DNA from: JAJPKK01 sp963702755
GTDB lineage: Bacteria; Pseudomonadota; Alphaproteobacteria; Rhizobiales; Xanthobacteraceae
Reading direction: 5' to 3'
Length of the DNA: 64,000 bases
Assembly (NCBI GenBank): GCA_963702755.1
Contig: CAVPDZ010000016.1
Span: 62,001-126,000, forward strand
Position numbers and translations under genes: made by a program. The notes beneath the pieces were generated by a model, which searched no databases, was not told the DNA's origin, and saw nothing but the letters and a program-made list of their open reading frames with translations. This document shows positions 30,186 to 39,393 of the stretch, one piece after another (position 1 is the first letter of the stretch; every line of letters starts with the position of its first letter).

Positions 30186-31241
30186 ATGCCACAAAAGGTA
30201 CGAATCGCGCTCGACGCCATGGGAGGCGACTACGGGCCCCCGGTCGTAGTGGCGGGCGCCGCCATCTCGCTCGACCGGCATCCCGACACGGAGTTCCTCC
30301 TCGTCGGCGACCGGCGCGCCATCGAGCCGCTGCTCGCCAGCCGGCCCGCGCTTGCCGCGGCATCGCGCATCGTCCACACCGACGTCGCGGTGAAGATGGA
30401 CGACAAGCCGAGCCAGGCGCTGCGTCACGGCCGCTGGAAATCCTCGATGTGGATGGCGATCGATGCGGTGAAGCGCGGCGATGCCGATGCGGCGGTGTCC
30501 GCCGGCAACACCGGCGCGCTGATGGCGATGGCCAAATTCCATCTCAAGACCATGGCGGGGATCGAGCGGCCGGCGATCGCCGCGTTGTGGCCGACGCTGC
30601 GCGGCACATCGATCGTCCTCGACCTCGGGGCGACCATCGGCGCTGACGCCCGCAACCTCGTCGACTTCGCCGTCATGGGCGGCGCGATGGCGCGGGTGCT
30701 GTTCGATCTCGACCGGCCGACCATCGGGCTCCTCAACATCGGGGTCGAGGAGGTGAAGGGCCTGGAAGAGGTGCGCGAGGCCGGCCGCATCCTGCGCGAG
30801 GCCGACCGCGCCGATCTCGATTATGTCGGCTTCGTGGAAGGGGACGATATCGGCAAGGGGACGGTGGACGTCGTCGTCACCGAGGGTTTCGCGGGCAATA
30901 TCGCCTTGAAAACTGCCGAAGGAACGGCCAAACAAATCGCCGAATACCTGCGCGGTGCGATGAGCCGAAGCCTGTTCTCCAGGATCGGTTATCTGTTCGC
31001 CCGCAATGCGTTCGCTGCGATAAAGGACAAGATGGATCCGGGCAAAGTCAACGGCGGGGTGTTCCTCGGGCTGAACGGCATCGTCATCAAGAGCCATGGG
31101 GGAACCAATCCCGAAGGCTTCGCGGCGGCAGTCGATCTCGGTTACGGCATGGTGCGCTACGAGTTGCGCGGCCGGATTTCCCAAATGCTTTCCACGTCGC
31201 AAACGGGCGTTACGGCCGCTGTAGCAGGTGCCTCCTCGTGA
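30186..31241 (+). CDS. plsX: Phosphate acyltransferase PlsX
   Basis: Makes acyl-phosphate from acyl-ACP, feeding PlsY in phospholipid synthesis. 351 residues. N-terminal IALDAMGGDYGPPVVVAGA is the PlsX hallmark. ADAAVSAGNTGALMAMAKF, ILNIG-type GLLNIGVEEVKG and DVVVTEGFAGNIALKTAEG are also conserved. The stop overlaps the fabH GTG start (GTGA), so both are coupled. The order plsX-fabH-ihfA-merR is conserved in alphaproteobacteria. Confidence 0.96.
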   Translation: MPQKVRIALDAMGGDYGPPVVVAGAAISLDRHPDTEFLLVGDRRAIEPLLASRPALAAASRIVHTDVAVKMDDKPSQALRHGRWKSSMWMAIDAVKRGDADAAVSAGNTGALMAMAKFHLKTMAGIERPAIAALWPTLRGTSIVLDLGATIGADARNLVDFAVMGGAMARVLFDLDRPTIGLLNIGVEEVKGLEEVREAGRILREADRADLDYVGFVEGDDIGKGTVDVVVTEGFAGNIALKTAEGTAKQIAEYLRGAMSRSLFSRIGYLFARNAFAAIKDKMDPGKVNGGVFLGLNGIVIKSHGGTNPEGFAAAVDLGYGMVRYELRGRISQMLSTSQTGVTAAVAGASS

Positions 31242-32215
31242 CGGTCACTCGCTCGGTCGTCCTCGGCTGCGGCGGCTATCTGCCGCGGCAGGTCCTCACC
31301 AACGCCGACCTCGCGCGCAAGGTCGACACGTCGGACGAATGGATCGTGCAGCGGACCGGCATCCGCGAGCGCCATATCGCGGCGCCCGGTGAGAAGACGT
31401 CCGATCTTGCGCTGGCGGCGGCACGCGGGGCGCTGAAGGCGAGTGGGGTAGACCCGTCGACCATCGATCTCATCGTGCTCGGCACGGCAACGCCCGACAA
31501 CACGTTCCCGGCGACTGCCGTCACGGTGCAGGCCGAGCTCGGCATCACCGCCGGCGCGGCCTTCGATGTGCAGGCGGTGTGCTCCGGCTTCGTGTTCGCG
31601 CTCACGACCGCGGACAGTCTTCTCAAGACCGCCGGCTTCAAGCGGGCGCTCGTCATCGGCGCCGAGACGTTCTCGCGCATCCTCGACTGGAACGACCGGA
31701 CCACCTGCGTGCTGTTCGGCGACGGCGCCGGTGCGGTTGTGCTTGACGCCGTGCCCCAGTCCGGCAGCCGCGAAGATCGCGGCATTCTCTCCGCTCACCT
31801 GCGCTCCGACGGCCGTCACAAGACCAAGCTCTATGTGGACGGCGGCCCGTCATCGACCGGCACGGTCGGACACCTGCGCATGGAGGGTCGCGAAGTCTTC
31901 AAGCATGCGGTGGCGATGATCACCGATGTGGTCGAGGACGCCTTCGCGGCGACCGGCTACAGCGCTGCGGACGTCGATTGGTTCGTTCCGCACCAGGCCA
32001 ACAAGCAAATCATCGACGGCTCGGCGCGCAAGCTCGGCATTGCGCCGGAGAAGATCGTCGTCACGGTGGACCGACACGCGAACACCTCTGCCGCGTCGAT
32101 TCCGTTGGCCCTCTCGGTCGCGGCCAATGACGGCCGGATCAAGGCCGGCGACCTCGTTCTGCTCGAAGCGATGGGTGGTGGGTTCACCTGGGGCGCCGTG
32201 CTTTTGCGCTGGTAA
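31238..32215 (+). CDS. fabH: 3-oxoacyl-ACP synthase III (FabH)
   Basis: Starts fatty-acid synthesis by condensing acetyl-CoA with malonyl-ACP. 325 residues from a GTG overlapping the plsX stop. The active-site Cys is in FDVQAVCSGFVFAL (Cys115), His in WFVPHQANKQI and Asn in ANTSAASIPLAL, forming the Cys-His-Asn triad. N-terminal TSDEWIVQRTGIRERHI is the CoA/ACP-binding region typical of FabH. Confidence 0.96.
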   Translation: MTVTRSVVLGCGGYLPRQVLTNADLARKVDTSDEWIVQRTGIRERHIAAPGEKTSDLALAAARGALKASGVDPSTIDLIVLGTATPDNTFPATAVTVQAELGITAGAAFDVQAVCSGFVFALTTADSLLKTAGFKRALVIGAETFSRILDWNDRTTCVLFGDGAGAVVLDAVPQSGSREDRGILSAHLRSDGRHKTKLYVDGGPSSTGTVGHLRMEGREVFKHAVAMITDVVEDAFAATGYSAADVDWFVPHQANKQIIDGSARKLGIAPEKIVVTVDRHANTSAASIPLALSVAANDGRIKAGDLVLLEAMGGGFTWGAVLLRW

Positions 32216-32371
32216 GTGGTGCGGGTTTTGAGTATCGCATGCAGTCTCTTCCCGACGCGTCAAGGGCTGCCGCAAGCGTTCCGAAATCTTCGGCCGAGAC
32301 CCTGATTGACCGGCGGTAATCAACTCCATATCCTTGAACCATAAGTAGATATTGGTGCATCGGGGCTGACG

Positions 32372-32683
32372 ATGTCCGAAAAGACAGTGACGAGGGCACA
32401 CCTTTGCGAGGCGGTATACCAAAAGGTGGGATTGTCGCGGACCGAGTCCGCAGCGCTGGTGGAACTGGTCTTGAAGGAGATCACCGACTGCCTAGAACGC
32501 GGCGAAACCGTAAAATTGTCGTCGTTCGGCTCGTTCGTGGTGCGCAAAAAAGGCCAACAAATTGGTCGTAATCCCAAGACGGGGACTGAAGTGCCAATCT
32601 CGCCACGGCGGGTTATGGTGTTCAAGCCGTCGGCGATTCTCAAGCAGCGCATCAACGCAAACTCGAAGAACGGCAGCGAATAA
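32372..32683 (+). CDS. ihfA: Integration host factor alpha subunit
   Basis: 103 residues. HU/IHF-fold DNA-bending protein. Typical alpha-subunit features are TVTRAHLCEAVYQKVGLSRT at the N-terminus and KLSSFGSFVVRKKGQQIGRN, then the arm RNPKTGTEVPISPRRVMVF with the Pro that intercalates DNA. It partners with IHF-beta encoded elsewhere. Position between fabH and merR is conserved. Confidence 0.95.
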   Translation: MSEKTVTRAHLCEAVYQKVGLSRTESAALVELVLKEITDCLERGETVKLSSFGSFVVRKKGQQIGRNPKTGTEVPISPRRVMVFKPSAILKQRINANSKNGSE

Positions 32684-32742
32684 GCGGTCCGGAACGCCGC
32701 GGGTGTTTCGGGCGACCACGCGCAGCGGATGAAGAGGCGGCT

Positions 32743-33331
32743 TTGAACAAGGCGCCCGAAGCGTACCGGACCATCAGCGAGGTGGCAGATGAGCTCAATC
32801 TGCCTCAGCACGTGCTGCGGTTCTGGGAGACGCGCTTCCCCCACATCAAGCCGATGAAGCGCGGCGGCGGCCGGCGGTTCTACCGGCCCGAAGATGTCGA
32901 CCTGCTGCGCGGCATCCGCCACCTCCTCTACGGCGACGGCTACACCATCCGCGGCGTGCAACGCATCCTGCGCGAGCAGGGCGTGCGCGCGGTGCAATCG
33001 GTCGGGCAGGGGCGGGAGGTGGCGCTGCCGCCGCGCTCGCCGCACGACGAGGTTGAGCCCGACGGCGATGTCGAGCCGGCGCAGACCGCGCCCGAAACCA
33101 ACGGCGCCGAGACCTACGACGCCGAGACCAACGGCGCGGCGGTTGAACGCGCCGCGTCGCTCGCGGTATCGCCAAAGCCGATGAACGGCGCGAGCGCGCC
33201 CGCAAAGCCCGCGCCGCCGCCTGCGCAAGCCTCGGCCGCCGAAGAGCCTCGCCAACGGCGATCTCGAACGATTGCGGGCCGCGCTCGTCTCCCTCGAAGA
33301 AGCGCGCCGCCTGCTCGGCAAGGTGGATTAG
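32743..33331 (+). CDS. MerR-family transcriptional regulator (one frame break near C-terminus)
   Basis: TTG start at 32743 with GAAGAGGCGG upstream. N-terminal winged helix: YRTISEVADELNLPQHVLRF, WETRFPHIKPMKR, GGGRRFYRPEDVDLLRGI and LLYGDGYTIRGVQRILREQG. A long Ala/Pro/Glu-rich linker follows. Removing one extra C near 33245 restores a short C-terminal coiled segment (LERLRAALVSLEEARRLLG) and a stop at 33331; as read, the frame runs to 33345 with an implausible Arg-rich tail. The target is unknown; the position after ihfA is conserved. Confidence 0.88.
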
Positions 33332-33348
33332 CTCGGCTGCAGTGATCT

Positions 33349-33435
33349 GTAGGGTGGGCAAAGCGAAGCGTGCCCACCGTTCGTAGGCGAGACGCGTGGG
33401 CACGCGCGAACAGGTCCGCGCTTTGCCCACCCTAC
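33349..33435. repeat. Palindromic intergenic repeat, family G copy 1
   Basis: Begins GTAGGGTGGGCAAAGCGAAG and ends CGCTTTGCCCACCCTAC, a near-perfect 87-bp palindrome with a variable centre. It starts 17 bp after the merR stop. Copy 2 is at 41770-41914, and a degraded relative lies at about 28160-28275 beside bamE. Confidence 0.8.
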
Positions 33436-33497
33436 AGTCTGGCCAATCCGGACGAGGAAGGTAACATCGCGCCGGCTTCAACGAGGGGAACGGCGCA

Positions 33498-35825
33498 GTG
33501 CAGAAGTTTGGAATCGGTCAGCCGGTATCGCGGTTCGAAGATCCGCGCCTGGTGCGGGGCGGCGGGCGCTATGTGGATGACATCGTGCTGCCACGCATGG
33601 CGTTCGGCCATGTGCTGCGCTCGCCTTATGCCCACGCCAAAATCCGCGCGATCGATGCGGCCGCCGCCCGCGCCGCGCCGGGTGTGGTCGCGGTCCTGAC
33701 CGGAGCGGATTGGCGCGCCTCGGGGTGGGGTGACCTTCCGGTGCCGGGCGGTCTCAAGCGCCGCGACGGCAGCCCGATGTATCGGCCGCACTATCCGGGT
33801 CTCGTGTCGGATCGGGCGCGATGGGTCGGCGATTGCATCGCCTTCGTCGTCGCGGAGACCGCCGCACAAGCGGTCGATGCCGCCGAGCTGATCGAGGTCG
33901 ACTACGAGCCGCTGCCGGCGATCGTGTCGACCGCGGACGCCGTCGCGCCGGGCGCGCCGCTCGTGTTCGACGATTGCCCGAACAACATTTCATTCGTGCA
34001 TGTCGATGGCGACAAGGCCGCGACCGACGCCGCCTTCGCCCGCGCCGCCCACGTGGTGCGCCAGCACTTCGTCATCAATCGCGTCACCACCGCCTCGATG
34101 GAGCCGCGCGGCAGCATCGGCGACTACAATCCCGCCGACGGCCGCTACACCGTCTACACGACGCTGCAGCGGGCGCATCCGTTCCGCACCGAGCTCTCCG
34201 GCGTGCTCAAGGTGCCGGAGGCAAAGATCCGCGTCATCGCGCCCGACATCGGCGGCGCGTTCGGCATGAAGTCCGCCGTCTACAACGAGGTGGCGCTGGT
34301 GCTGCTGGCGTCCAAGCTCCTCGGCCGGCCGGTGAAGTGGATGAGCACGCGCTCGGAGGCGTTCCTCTCCGACGCCCAGGCGCGCGACAACGTCACCGAT
34401 GCGGAGCTCGCGCTCGATGCCGACGGCACCTTCCTCGCGCTGCGGGTGAAGAGCGTCGCCGCGCTCGGCGCCTACCTGCAGACCGCGACGCCGGCCTTCC
34501 TCGGCAACCTCGGCTCGCTCGCCGGCGTCTACCGCACGCCGGCGATCCACGTCGACGTCACCGCGGTGTTCACCAACACCAACCCGGTGCGGCCCTATCG
34601 CGGCAACGGCCGGCCGGAGGCGGCCTACGTCATCGAGCGCATGGTCGATCTTGCCGCCGATGAGACCGGCATCGATCCGGCGGAGCTGCGGCGGCGCAAC
34701 GCGATCCCGCCCGAGGCGATGCCGTTCAAGACCGGCCTCACCTTCACCTATGACAGCGGCGAGTTCGCGAAGAACCTCGACATGGTGCTGCGCCTCGCCG
34801 ACGTCGACGGCTTCGCGGCGCGGCGCCAGGAATCGCGGACGCGCGGCAAGCTGCGCGGGCTCGGCATGTCGAACACCATCGAGCGTGCCGGCGCGCCGAG
34901 CTACGAGGGCGCCGAGATCAGGTTCGACCGCTCGGGCACGGTGACGCTGCTGACCGGCGCGATCAACCAGGGCCAGGGCCACGAGACGGTGTTCAAGCAG
35001 ATCGTGTGCGACCGGCTCGGTCTTGATCCCGCCGACATCCAGTATCTGCAGGGCGACACCGACCAGGTGTTCATGGGGGAGGGGACCGGCGGCTCGCGGT
35101 CGGCGACGCTCGGCGGCTCCGCCGTCGATGCCGCGGCGAAGAAGGTGATCGAGAAGGCGCGCAAGATTGCCGCCCACGTGCTCAAGGCGAACGGCTCGCC
35201 GGTGAACTTCGACGCCGGCGTGTTCTCAAGTCCGGCGACGAACGAGACGCTCACCATGAAGGAAGTGGCGAAGCTCGCCGTCAATCCGGCCGCGGTGCCG
35301 CCCGATCTCGAGCTTGGGCTCGTCATGACCGCGGTCTATCGCGGCGAGGTCGAGAACTTTCCGAACGGCGCCCATGTCTGCGAGCTTGAGATCGACCCGG
35401 AGACGGGCGAGGTCGCGCTCCAGCGCTACAGCGTCGTCGACGATGTCGGCACCGTGCTCAACCCGCTGCTGCTCCATGGCCAGATCGTCGGCGGCGTCGC
35501 CCAGGGGGCGGGCCAGATCCTCCGCGAGGACATCCGCTTCGATGCCGACAGCGGCGAACTCCTCACCGGCTCGTTCATGGACTACGCGATGCCGCGGGCG
35601 GGCGATCTCACCGCGGTCGCGGTGAAGAGCAATCCGGTGCCGACCAAGACCAATCCGCTCGGCGTGAAGGGCGCCGGCGAAGCGGGCACGGTCGGTGCGA
35701 TGCCGGCGATCGCCAATGCGCTCGTCGACGCGCTCTCGGAATTCGGCATCCGTCACGTCGAGATGCCGGCAACGCCCGAAGTGATCTGGCGCGCCATCAG
35801 GGCGGCGCGCAACGGCGCCGGCTGA
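33498..35825 (+). CDS. Stand-alone molybdopterin-binding subunit, CoxL/aldehyde oxidase-like
   Basis: 775 residues from a GTG at 33498 with GAGGGG upstream. CoxL-type layout: N-terminal IGQPVSRFEDPRLVRGGGRY and YVDDIVLPRMAFGHVLRSPY; ARWVGDCIAFVVAETAAQA; PDIGGAFGMKSAVYNEV; PYRGNGRPEAAYVIERMVD at the active-site loop; and GVKGAGEAGTVGAMPAIAN with the catalytic Glu. The loop resembles the AYRGAGR type of form II (CoxL-like) hydroxylases rather than the AYRCSFR loop of true CO dehydrogenases. No signal peptide. No small or FAD subunit lies nearby, which is unusual. Confidence 0.9.
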   Translation: MQKFGIGQPVSRFEDPRLVRGGGRYVDDIVLPRMAFGHVLRSPYAHAKIRAIDAAAARAAPGVVAVLTGADWRASGWGDLPVPGGLKRRDGSPMYRPHYPGLVSDRARWVGDCIAFVVAETAAQAVDAAELIEVDYEPLPAIVSTADAVAPGAPLVFDDCPNNISFVHVDGDKAATDAAFARAAHVVRQHFVINRVTTASMEPRGSIGDYNPADGRYTVYTTLQRAHPFRTELSGVLKVPEAKIRVIAPDIGGAFGMKSAVYNEVALVLLASKLLGRPVKWMSTRSEAFLSDAQARDNVTDAELALDADGTFLALRVKSVAALGAYLQTATPAFLGNLGSLAGVYRTPAIHVDVTAVFTNTNPVRPYRGNGRPEAAYVIERMVDLAADETGIDPAELRRRNAIPPEAMPFKTGLTFTYDSGEFAKNLDMVLRLADVDGFAARRQESRTRGKLRGLGMSNTIERAGAPSYEGAEIRFDRSGTVTLLTGAINQGQGHETVFKQIVCDRLGLDPADIQYLQGDTDQVFMGEGTGGSRSATLGGSAVDAAAKKVIEKARKIAAHVLKANGSPVNFDAGVFSSPATNETLTMKEVAKLAVNPAAVPPDLELGLVMTAVYRGEVENFPNGAHVCELEIDPETGEVALQRYSVVDDVGTVLNPLLLHGQIVGGVAQGAGQILREDIRFDADSGELLTGSFMDYAMPRAGDLTAVAVKSNPVPTKTNPLGVKGAGEAGTVGAMPAIANALVDALSEFGIRHVEMPATPEVIWRAIRAARNGAG

Positions 35826-36550
35826 GGGAGAGTTCAGTCCGGAGCCATGACCGGATTGCGGGACTCAAGGGCTGCCGAGGCCTCCGCGGAGCAGGGGATC
35901 AGCGAAACGAGTCTGTGAAAACAGCGAAATTTGACCCCCATTTCGCAAATCCAGCACCCCGGTTTTTCCCTGAGAACAGGGAAAATAACAGGGAAAACAT
36001 ATTTTCGGCCTTCCGAAACCGCATGGCTTGCCGCTCCATTCGTTATCGCTACCGCCGCATTTTTGTTTCGAGCGACGCTATCTCACCCTGCGGTCGTCCA
36101 AGGCCGAACGGCGTAGCGTTTATTGCCTAAATTATAGGACTATTGATAAAACCGTCAAGTCGGATCTCTGCTTTGTTGCGATGACATCCCTCGACCTTCA
36201 TCGTCATGCCCCGCTCAAGCGGGGCATCCAGTAACCACCGAGCATGCCGTCAGAAACGCGCCGTATCACAATCACATTCAGGTGGTTACTGGATCGCCCG
36301 GTCAAGCCGGGCGATGACGGCGCACTGGGAATTCTCCCTCGATACCCGCCAGTTGGTGGCCGCGCAATCGCTTCACCGAGGCCGTAGGAAAATTCCGGCA
36401 AATTTCCGTCGGGTTTCCTACGGTTCGCCGTATCGCCTTACCGCGTCGATGGCGCTCGATTTTCCTTCACGCAATTGACCGGCACGCGCTCTGATCTTAC
36501 TGTTGGAACAACTACAAGCCGAATAGTCGGCAAAAATGTTGGAGACGACC
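35826..36550. other. 725-bp gene-free stretch with hairpin, AT-rich island and a family B repeat
   Basis: No gene can be supported. At 35964-35985 TTTTCCCTG and CAGGGAAAA form a perfect 9-bp stem with a 4-nt AGAA loop, and the motif AACAGGGAAAAC recurs immediately after it. The region 35920-36180 is distinctly less GC-rich than its surroundings. 36202-36320 is a family B repeat. It may be a scar of a past insertion, but no transposase remnant can be shown. Confidence 0.5.
36202..36320. repeat. Palindromic intergenic repeat, family B copy 1
   Basis: Left half CGTCATGCCCCGCTCAAGCG, then GGGGCATCCAGTAACCAC; right half GGTTACTGGATCGCCCGGTC, then AAGCCGGGCGATGACGG. Outer GTCATGCC/CGATGAC arms plus an inner GTAACCAC/GTGGTTAC pair give a composite hairpin. 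Four more copies are in the window. Confidence 0.85.
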
Positions 36551-37006
36551 ATGAAGCTTAAGGTGCTGGGGCTCGGCGGCCTCGCCGTGGCAGCTTTTGC
36601 GATGCCTGCCGTTGCCCATCATTCCTTCGCGATGTTCGACGCGACCAAGACCATGACGATTCAGGGTTCGGTCAAGGAATTCCAGTGGACCAATCCCCAC
36701 GCCTGGATCATGCTCACGACGGCGAAGGAGGGCAAGGCGGAGGATTGGGCGATCGAGCTCAATGGTCCGAGCGCGCTCGTCCGCTCGGGGTGGAAGCCCA
36801 AGACACTGACGCCCGGCATGCCGGTCTCCGTGACCATCCATCCGCTGCGTGACGGCAGCAATGGCGGTCAGTTCATGTCGGTCAAGCTTCCGGACGGCAC
36901 CGAACTCGGTCGCGGCGGTGGTGCACCGCCCGCGCCTGGAGCGCCGGGTGCACCGGGAGCGGCGCCAGCTGCTCCGGCCGCGCCCGCAACACCGCCGGCT
37001 CCGTAA
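36551..37006 (+). CDS. DUF6152-family secreted protein
   Basis: 151 residues from the ATG at 36551. Signal peptide MKLKVLGLGGLAVAAFAMPA, cleaved near VAHHS. The mature N-terminus HHSFAMFDATKTMTIQGSVK and FQWTNPHAWIMLTT are hallmarks of DUF6152, a periplasmic family of unknown function with conserved His residues that may bind metal. The last 40 residues are a Gly/Ala/Pro-rich tail. A strong terminator follows. Related secreted families are often encoded close by, as with the gene at 38544. Confidence 0.85.
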   Translation: MKLKVLGLGGLAVAAFAMPAVAHHSFAMFDATKTMTIQGSVKEFQWTNPHAWIMLTTAKEGKAEDWAIELNGPSALVRSGWKPKTLTPGMPVSVTIHPLRDGSNGGQFMSVKLPDGTELGRGGGAPPAPGAPGAPGAAPAAPAAPATPPAP

Positions 37007-37037
37007 CGCCAGCTTCGTTTCGAGCGGCTTGATCTTT

Positions 37038-37077
37038 ATCGCGGCGCGCGAGCGCCGCGATACGCGGCACCTTTTTT
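37038..37077 (+). terminator. Rho-independent terminator of the DUF6152 gene
   Basis: ATCGCGGCGC (37038-37047), a GCGA loop, GCGCCGCGAT (37052-37061): a perfect 10-bp GC-rich stem, followed after a short spacer by six T (37072-37077). It lies 32 bp after the stop codon. The next 345 bp (to 37422) show no other recognisable content. Confidence 0.7.
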
Positions 37078-37422
37078 CGAATTCAATTTTCAGTCCGATC
37101 ATCTGGTCCGGGTGGCTTTATTCCGGGACCTGTCGCGACGCGGTCGCGCGCGCAAAGTCATGGCGCGCGAACTCAAAGCATGACTTCCGGACAACCGCGT
37201 GACCTGCTGATTCTTCTCGATAAATCGCGAAGTCGTTGTGCCTGATCGTGAGCAGGCGCAGACAATTTGGTGCATTGCGGAATTGTTCATTGCTTGTTCA
37301 GGCAGCGTGGTATGTCATTGCAGCCCTTACCCGGGAACCGGCGGCAGGGTGCAGATTACGATGCAGCATTCGGGCTCCCGGGACGCACGTTATTGCGGCC
37401 AGATGATTGACGGGCATCGGCA

Positions 37423-38401
37423 ATGATGGATGTCGCGGTAGGGACGGCCAGCCATCGGTCCGGCGTGGCGAGACTTGCCTTGGTCGGCGTGCTGATGTGC
37501 CTCGCGCCGATCGACGCCGATCGCCGGCGCCTGCGCGCCGCGCTACGCGTTGCCGGCGATCAACCTGACCACCATGGGCGTGTGCAACTTCGATCCGGAC
37601 AAACTGAGCTTTGCCGGTGATCCGGTGACGCAGGCGGCGTGCCTCGTTCGTCCGGTCGAGCGCATGGCGAAGGTCGGGCCGCCGCGCGACAGCTTGCCCA
37701 AAGTGTTCGCCGAGCGCGTGGGGCGCGCCGAGTTGTTGCCGCACCGGGCCATGCTGAGCGCCTATATGGCCGAGGCCGGTCTCGACCACGCCATCGAGGA
37801 GAGCCTTGCAAATCCGCTGTCGCGGGCGCGGGACAACGACCTGCAATCGCCGATGGCGCGCTATTTCGTGATCCACGACACCAGCGCGCCGCGGCTCGGC
37901 ACGTTCCCGCCCGATCTCGACGTCAACTTGCGCATCAACAATCTCGAGCGGTTTCGCTGCTCGGATAAGGCCGAGGTCGCTCACGCCTTCATCAACCGCT
38001 CCGGCGCAATCTACATCGGCCACGATTTCAGCACGCCGTGGCGGGCGACGAAGTTCGAGCGCGGCCTCAAGTTCGGCCTCGCGCTGAAAGGGCTGTTCGT
38101 GCACGTCGAGTTGACGCAGCCGCGGCGTCCGGCGCCGGAGTATCGTCGTTACAACGACATCAACGCGCCCGATCCGGGCTTCTCGTCGGCACAATATGAT
38201 CGCCTGGCGTTGCTCTATATCGTCGCCAGCGTGCGTGCCGGCGAGTGGTTGATCCCGGCCTTCCACGCGGTGATCGACAGCGAGATTCGCGGCGGGCACG
38301 ACGATCCGCAGAATTTCGATCTCGATTCATTTGCGACGGCGCTGTCGACGACGCTCGATCGCCTTTCGGCGCAGAGCGCCTCCGTCCCGACCCACGACTA
38401 G
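37423..38401 (+). CDS. Secreted protein with possible N-acetylmuramoyl-L-alanine amidase-like fold (one frame break)
   Basis: The ATG at 37423 starts a signal-like segment (SGVARLALVGVLMCLA). One extra base near 37515-37540 is needed to join the mature part beginning AINLTTMGVCNFDPDKLSFA. The mature chain of about 280 residues has ARYFVIHDTSAPRLG, HAFINRSGAIYIGHDFSTPW and a late HDDPQNFDLDSFATAL. The IHDT strand, central INRSG segment and C-terminal GGHDDP-Asn-Phe-Asp resemble the zinc-ligand layout of amidase_2/PGRP domains. The assignment is by motif only; a peptidoglycan role is plausible but unproven. Confidence 0.6.
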
Positions 38402-38543
38402 CGCGCACGCCATTCCAGCGTTTTGATCGCGCTCGCCGCCCTTCCGCGCGCGCGTGCAATCGGTGTATCTTCGCGCCATAACAAAGCGAACAAACGGCCG
38501 CGCTCGGGCGCGCGGCTTTAAGAAAACTCCGAGGAGGACTTGC

Positions 38544-39389
38544 ATGCAAGCGAAGCGCACTTCGATCGTGTCGGCGGTGATCGCCGGTGCGGCGGTGCTG
38601 ACGATGTCCGCGGCCGCCGCGTTCGATGAATCGAAATATCCGGACTTCAAGGGACAGTGGCGGCGGGCAGCCGGGATCGGCATCGTCTGGGATGAAACGA
38701 AGCCGCCCGCGCTTGGCCAGAACCCGCCGTTGACGCCGGAATACCGGGCGATCTGGGAGGCGAGCGTTGCGGATCAGCGCGCGGGCGGGCAGGGGGGCGA
38801 TACCCGCGTCACCTGCCGCAGCAACGGCATGCCGCGGATGGCGACCATCGTGCGCCCGTTCGGCCTCTTCATCCTGCCGGAAATGACGATGATCGTTTAC
38901 GACAACAACATTCCGCGCTGGGTCTATACCGATGGCCGTCAATTCCCGAAGGACGGCGAACCGTCCTATGCGGGATATTCGATCGGCAAATGGCTCGATA
39001 CCGACGGCGACGGCCGCTACGACGCGCTCGAAATCGAAACGCGCAATTTCAAAGGACCGCGCATCTATGACGACAGCGGCATTCCGCTGCATTTCGACAA
39101 CGAGTCCGTCATCAAGGAGCGCCTGTCGCTCGACAAGGCAAATCCGAACGTGCTGCTCAACGTGATCACCGTCGAAGATCACGCGCTCACGCACCCGTGG
39201 ACGGTGACGAAGCATTACGAGCGCGTTGCCGGCAAGATCGAGTTTCACGAGGACCTGTGCAACGAGGACAACGCGCACGTCCAGATCGGCAACGAAGGCT
39301 ACATGGTGAGCGGCGACGGCTATCTGATGCCGACCAAGAAGGGACAGGCCCCGCCGGACTTGCGCTACTTCAAACAGACGCAGAAGTAA
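38544..39389 (+). CDS. Secreted hypothetical protein
   Basis: 281 residues from the ATG at 38544, chosen because GAGGAGG lies just upstream and the signal peptide starts there (MQAKRTSIVSAVIAGAAVLT, cleaved near AAAAFD). Conserved-looking stretches are YPDFKGQWRRAAGIGIVWDE, RSNGMPRMATIVRPFGLFIL, NIPRWVYTDGR and VITVEDHALTHPWTVTKHYE. No catalytic motif is recognised. Proteins of this type often lie near DUF6152 genes; the role is unknown. Confidence 0.75.
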   Translation: MQAKRTSIVSAVIAGAAVLTMSAAAAFDESKYPDFKGQWRRAAGIGIVWDETKPPALGQNPPLTPEYRAIWEASVADQRAGGQGGDTRVTCRSNGMPRMATIVRPFGLFILPEMTMIVYDNNIPRWVYTDGRQFPKDGEPSYAGYSIGKWLDTDGDGRYDALEIETRNFKGPRIYDDSGIPLHFDNESVIKERLSLDKANPNVLLNVITVEDHALTHPWTVTKHYERVAGKIEFHEDLCNEDNAHVQIGNEGYMVSGDGYLMPTKKGQAPPDLRYFKQTQK

Positions 39390-39393
39390 CTTC

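Noticed and set aside
33332..33497. Possible tRNA gene behind merR
   Set aside because: The gap is filled by a family G palindrome; no cloverleaf with a TTCGA-type T-loop and acceptor stem could be drawn.
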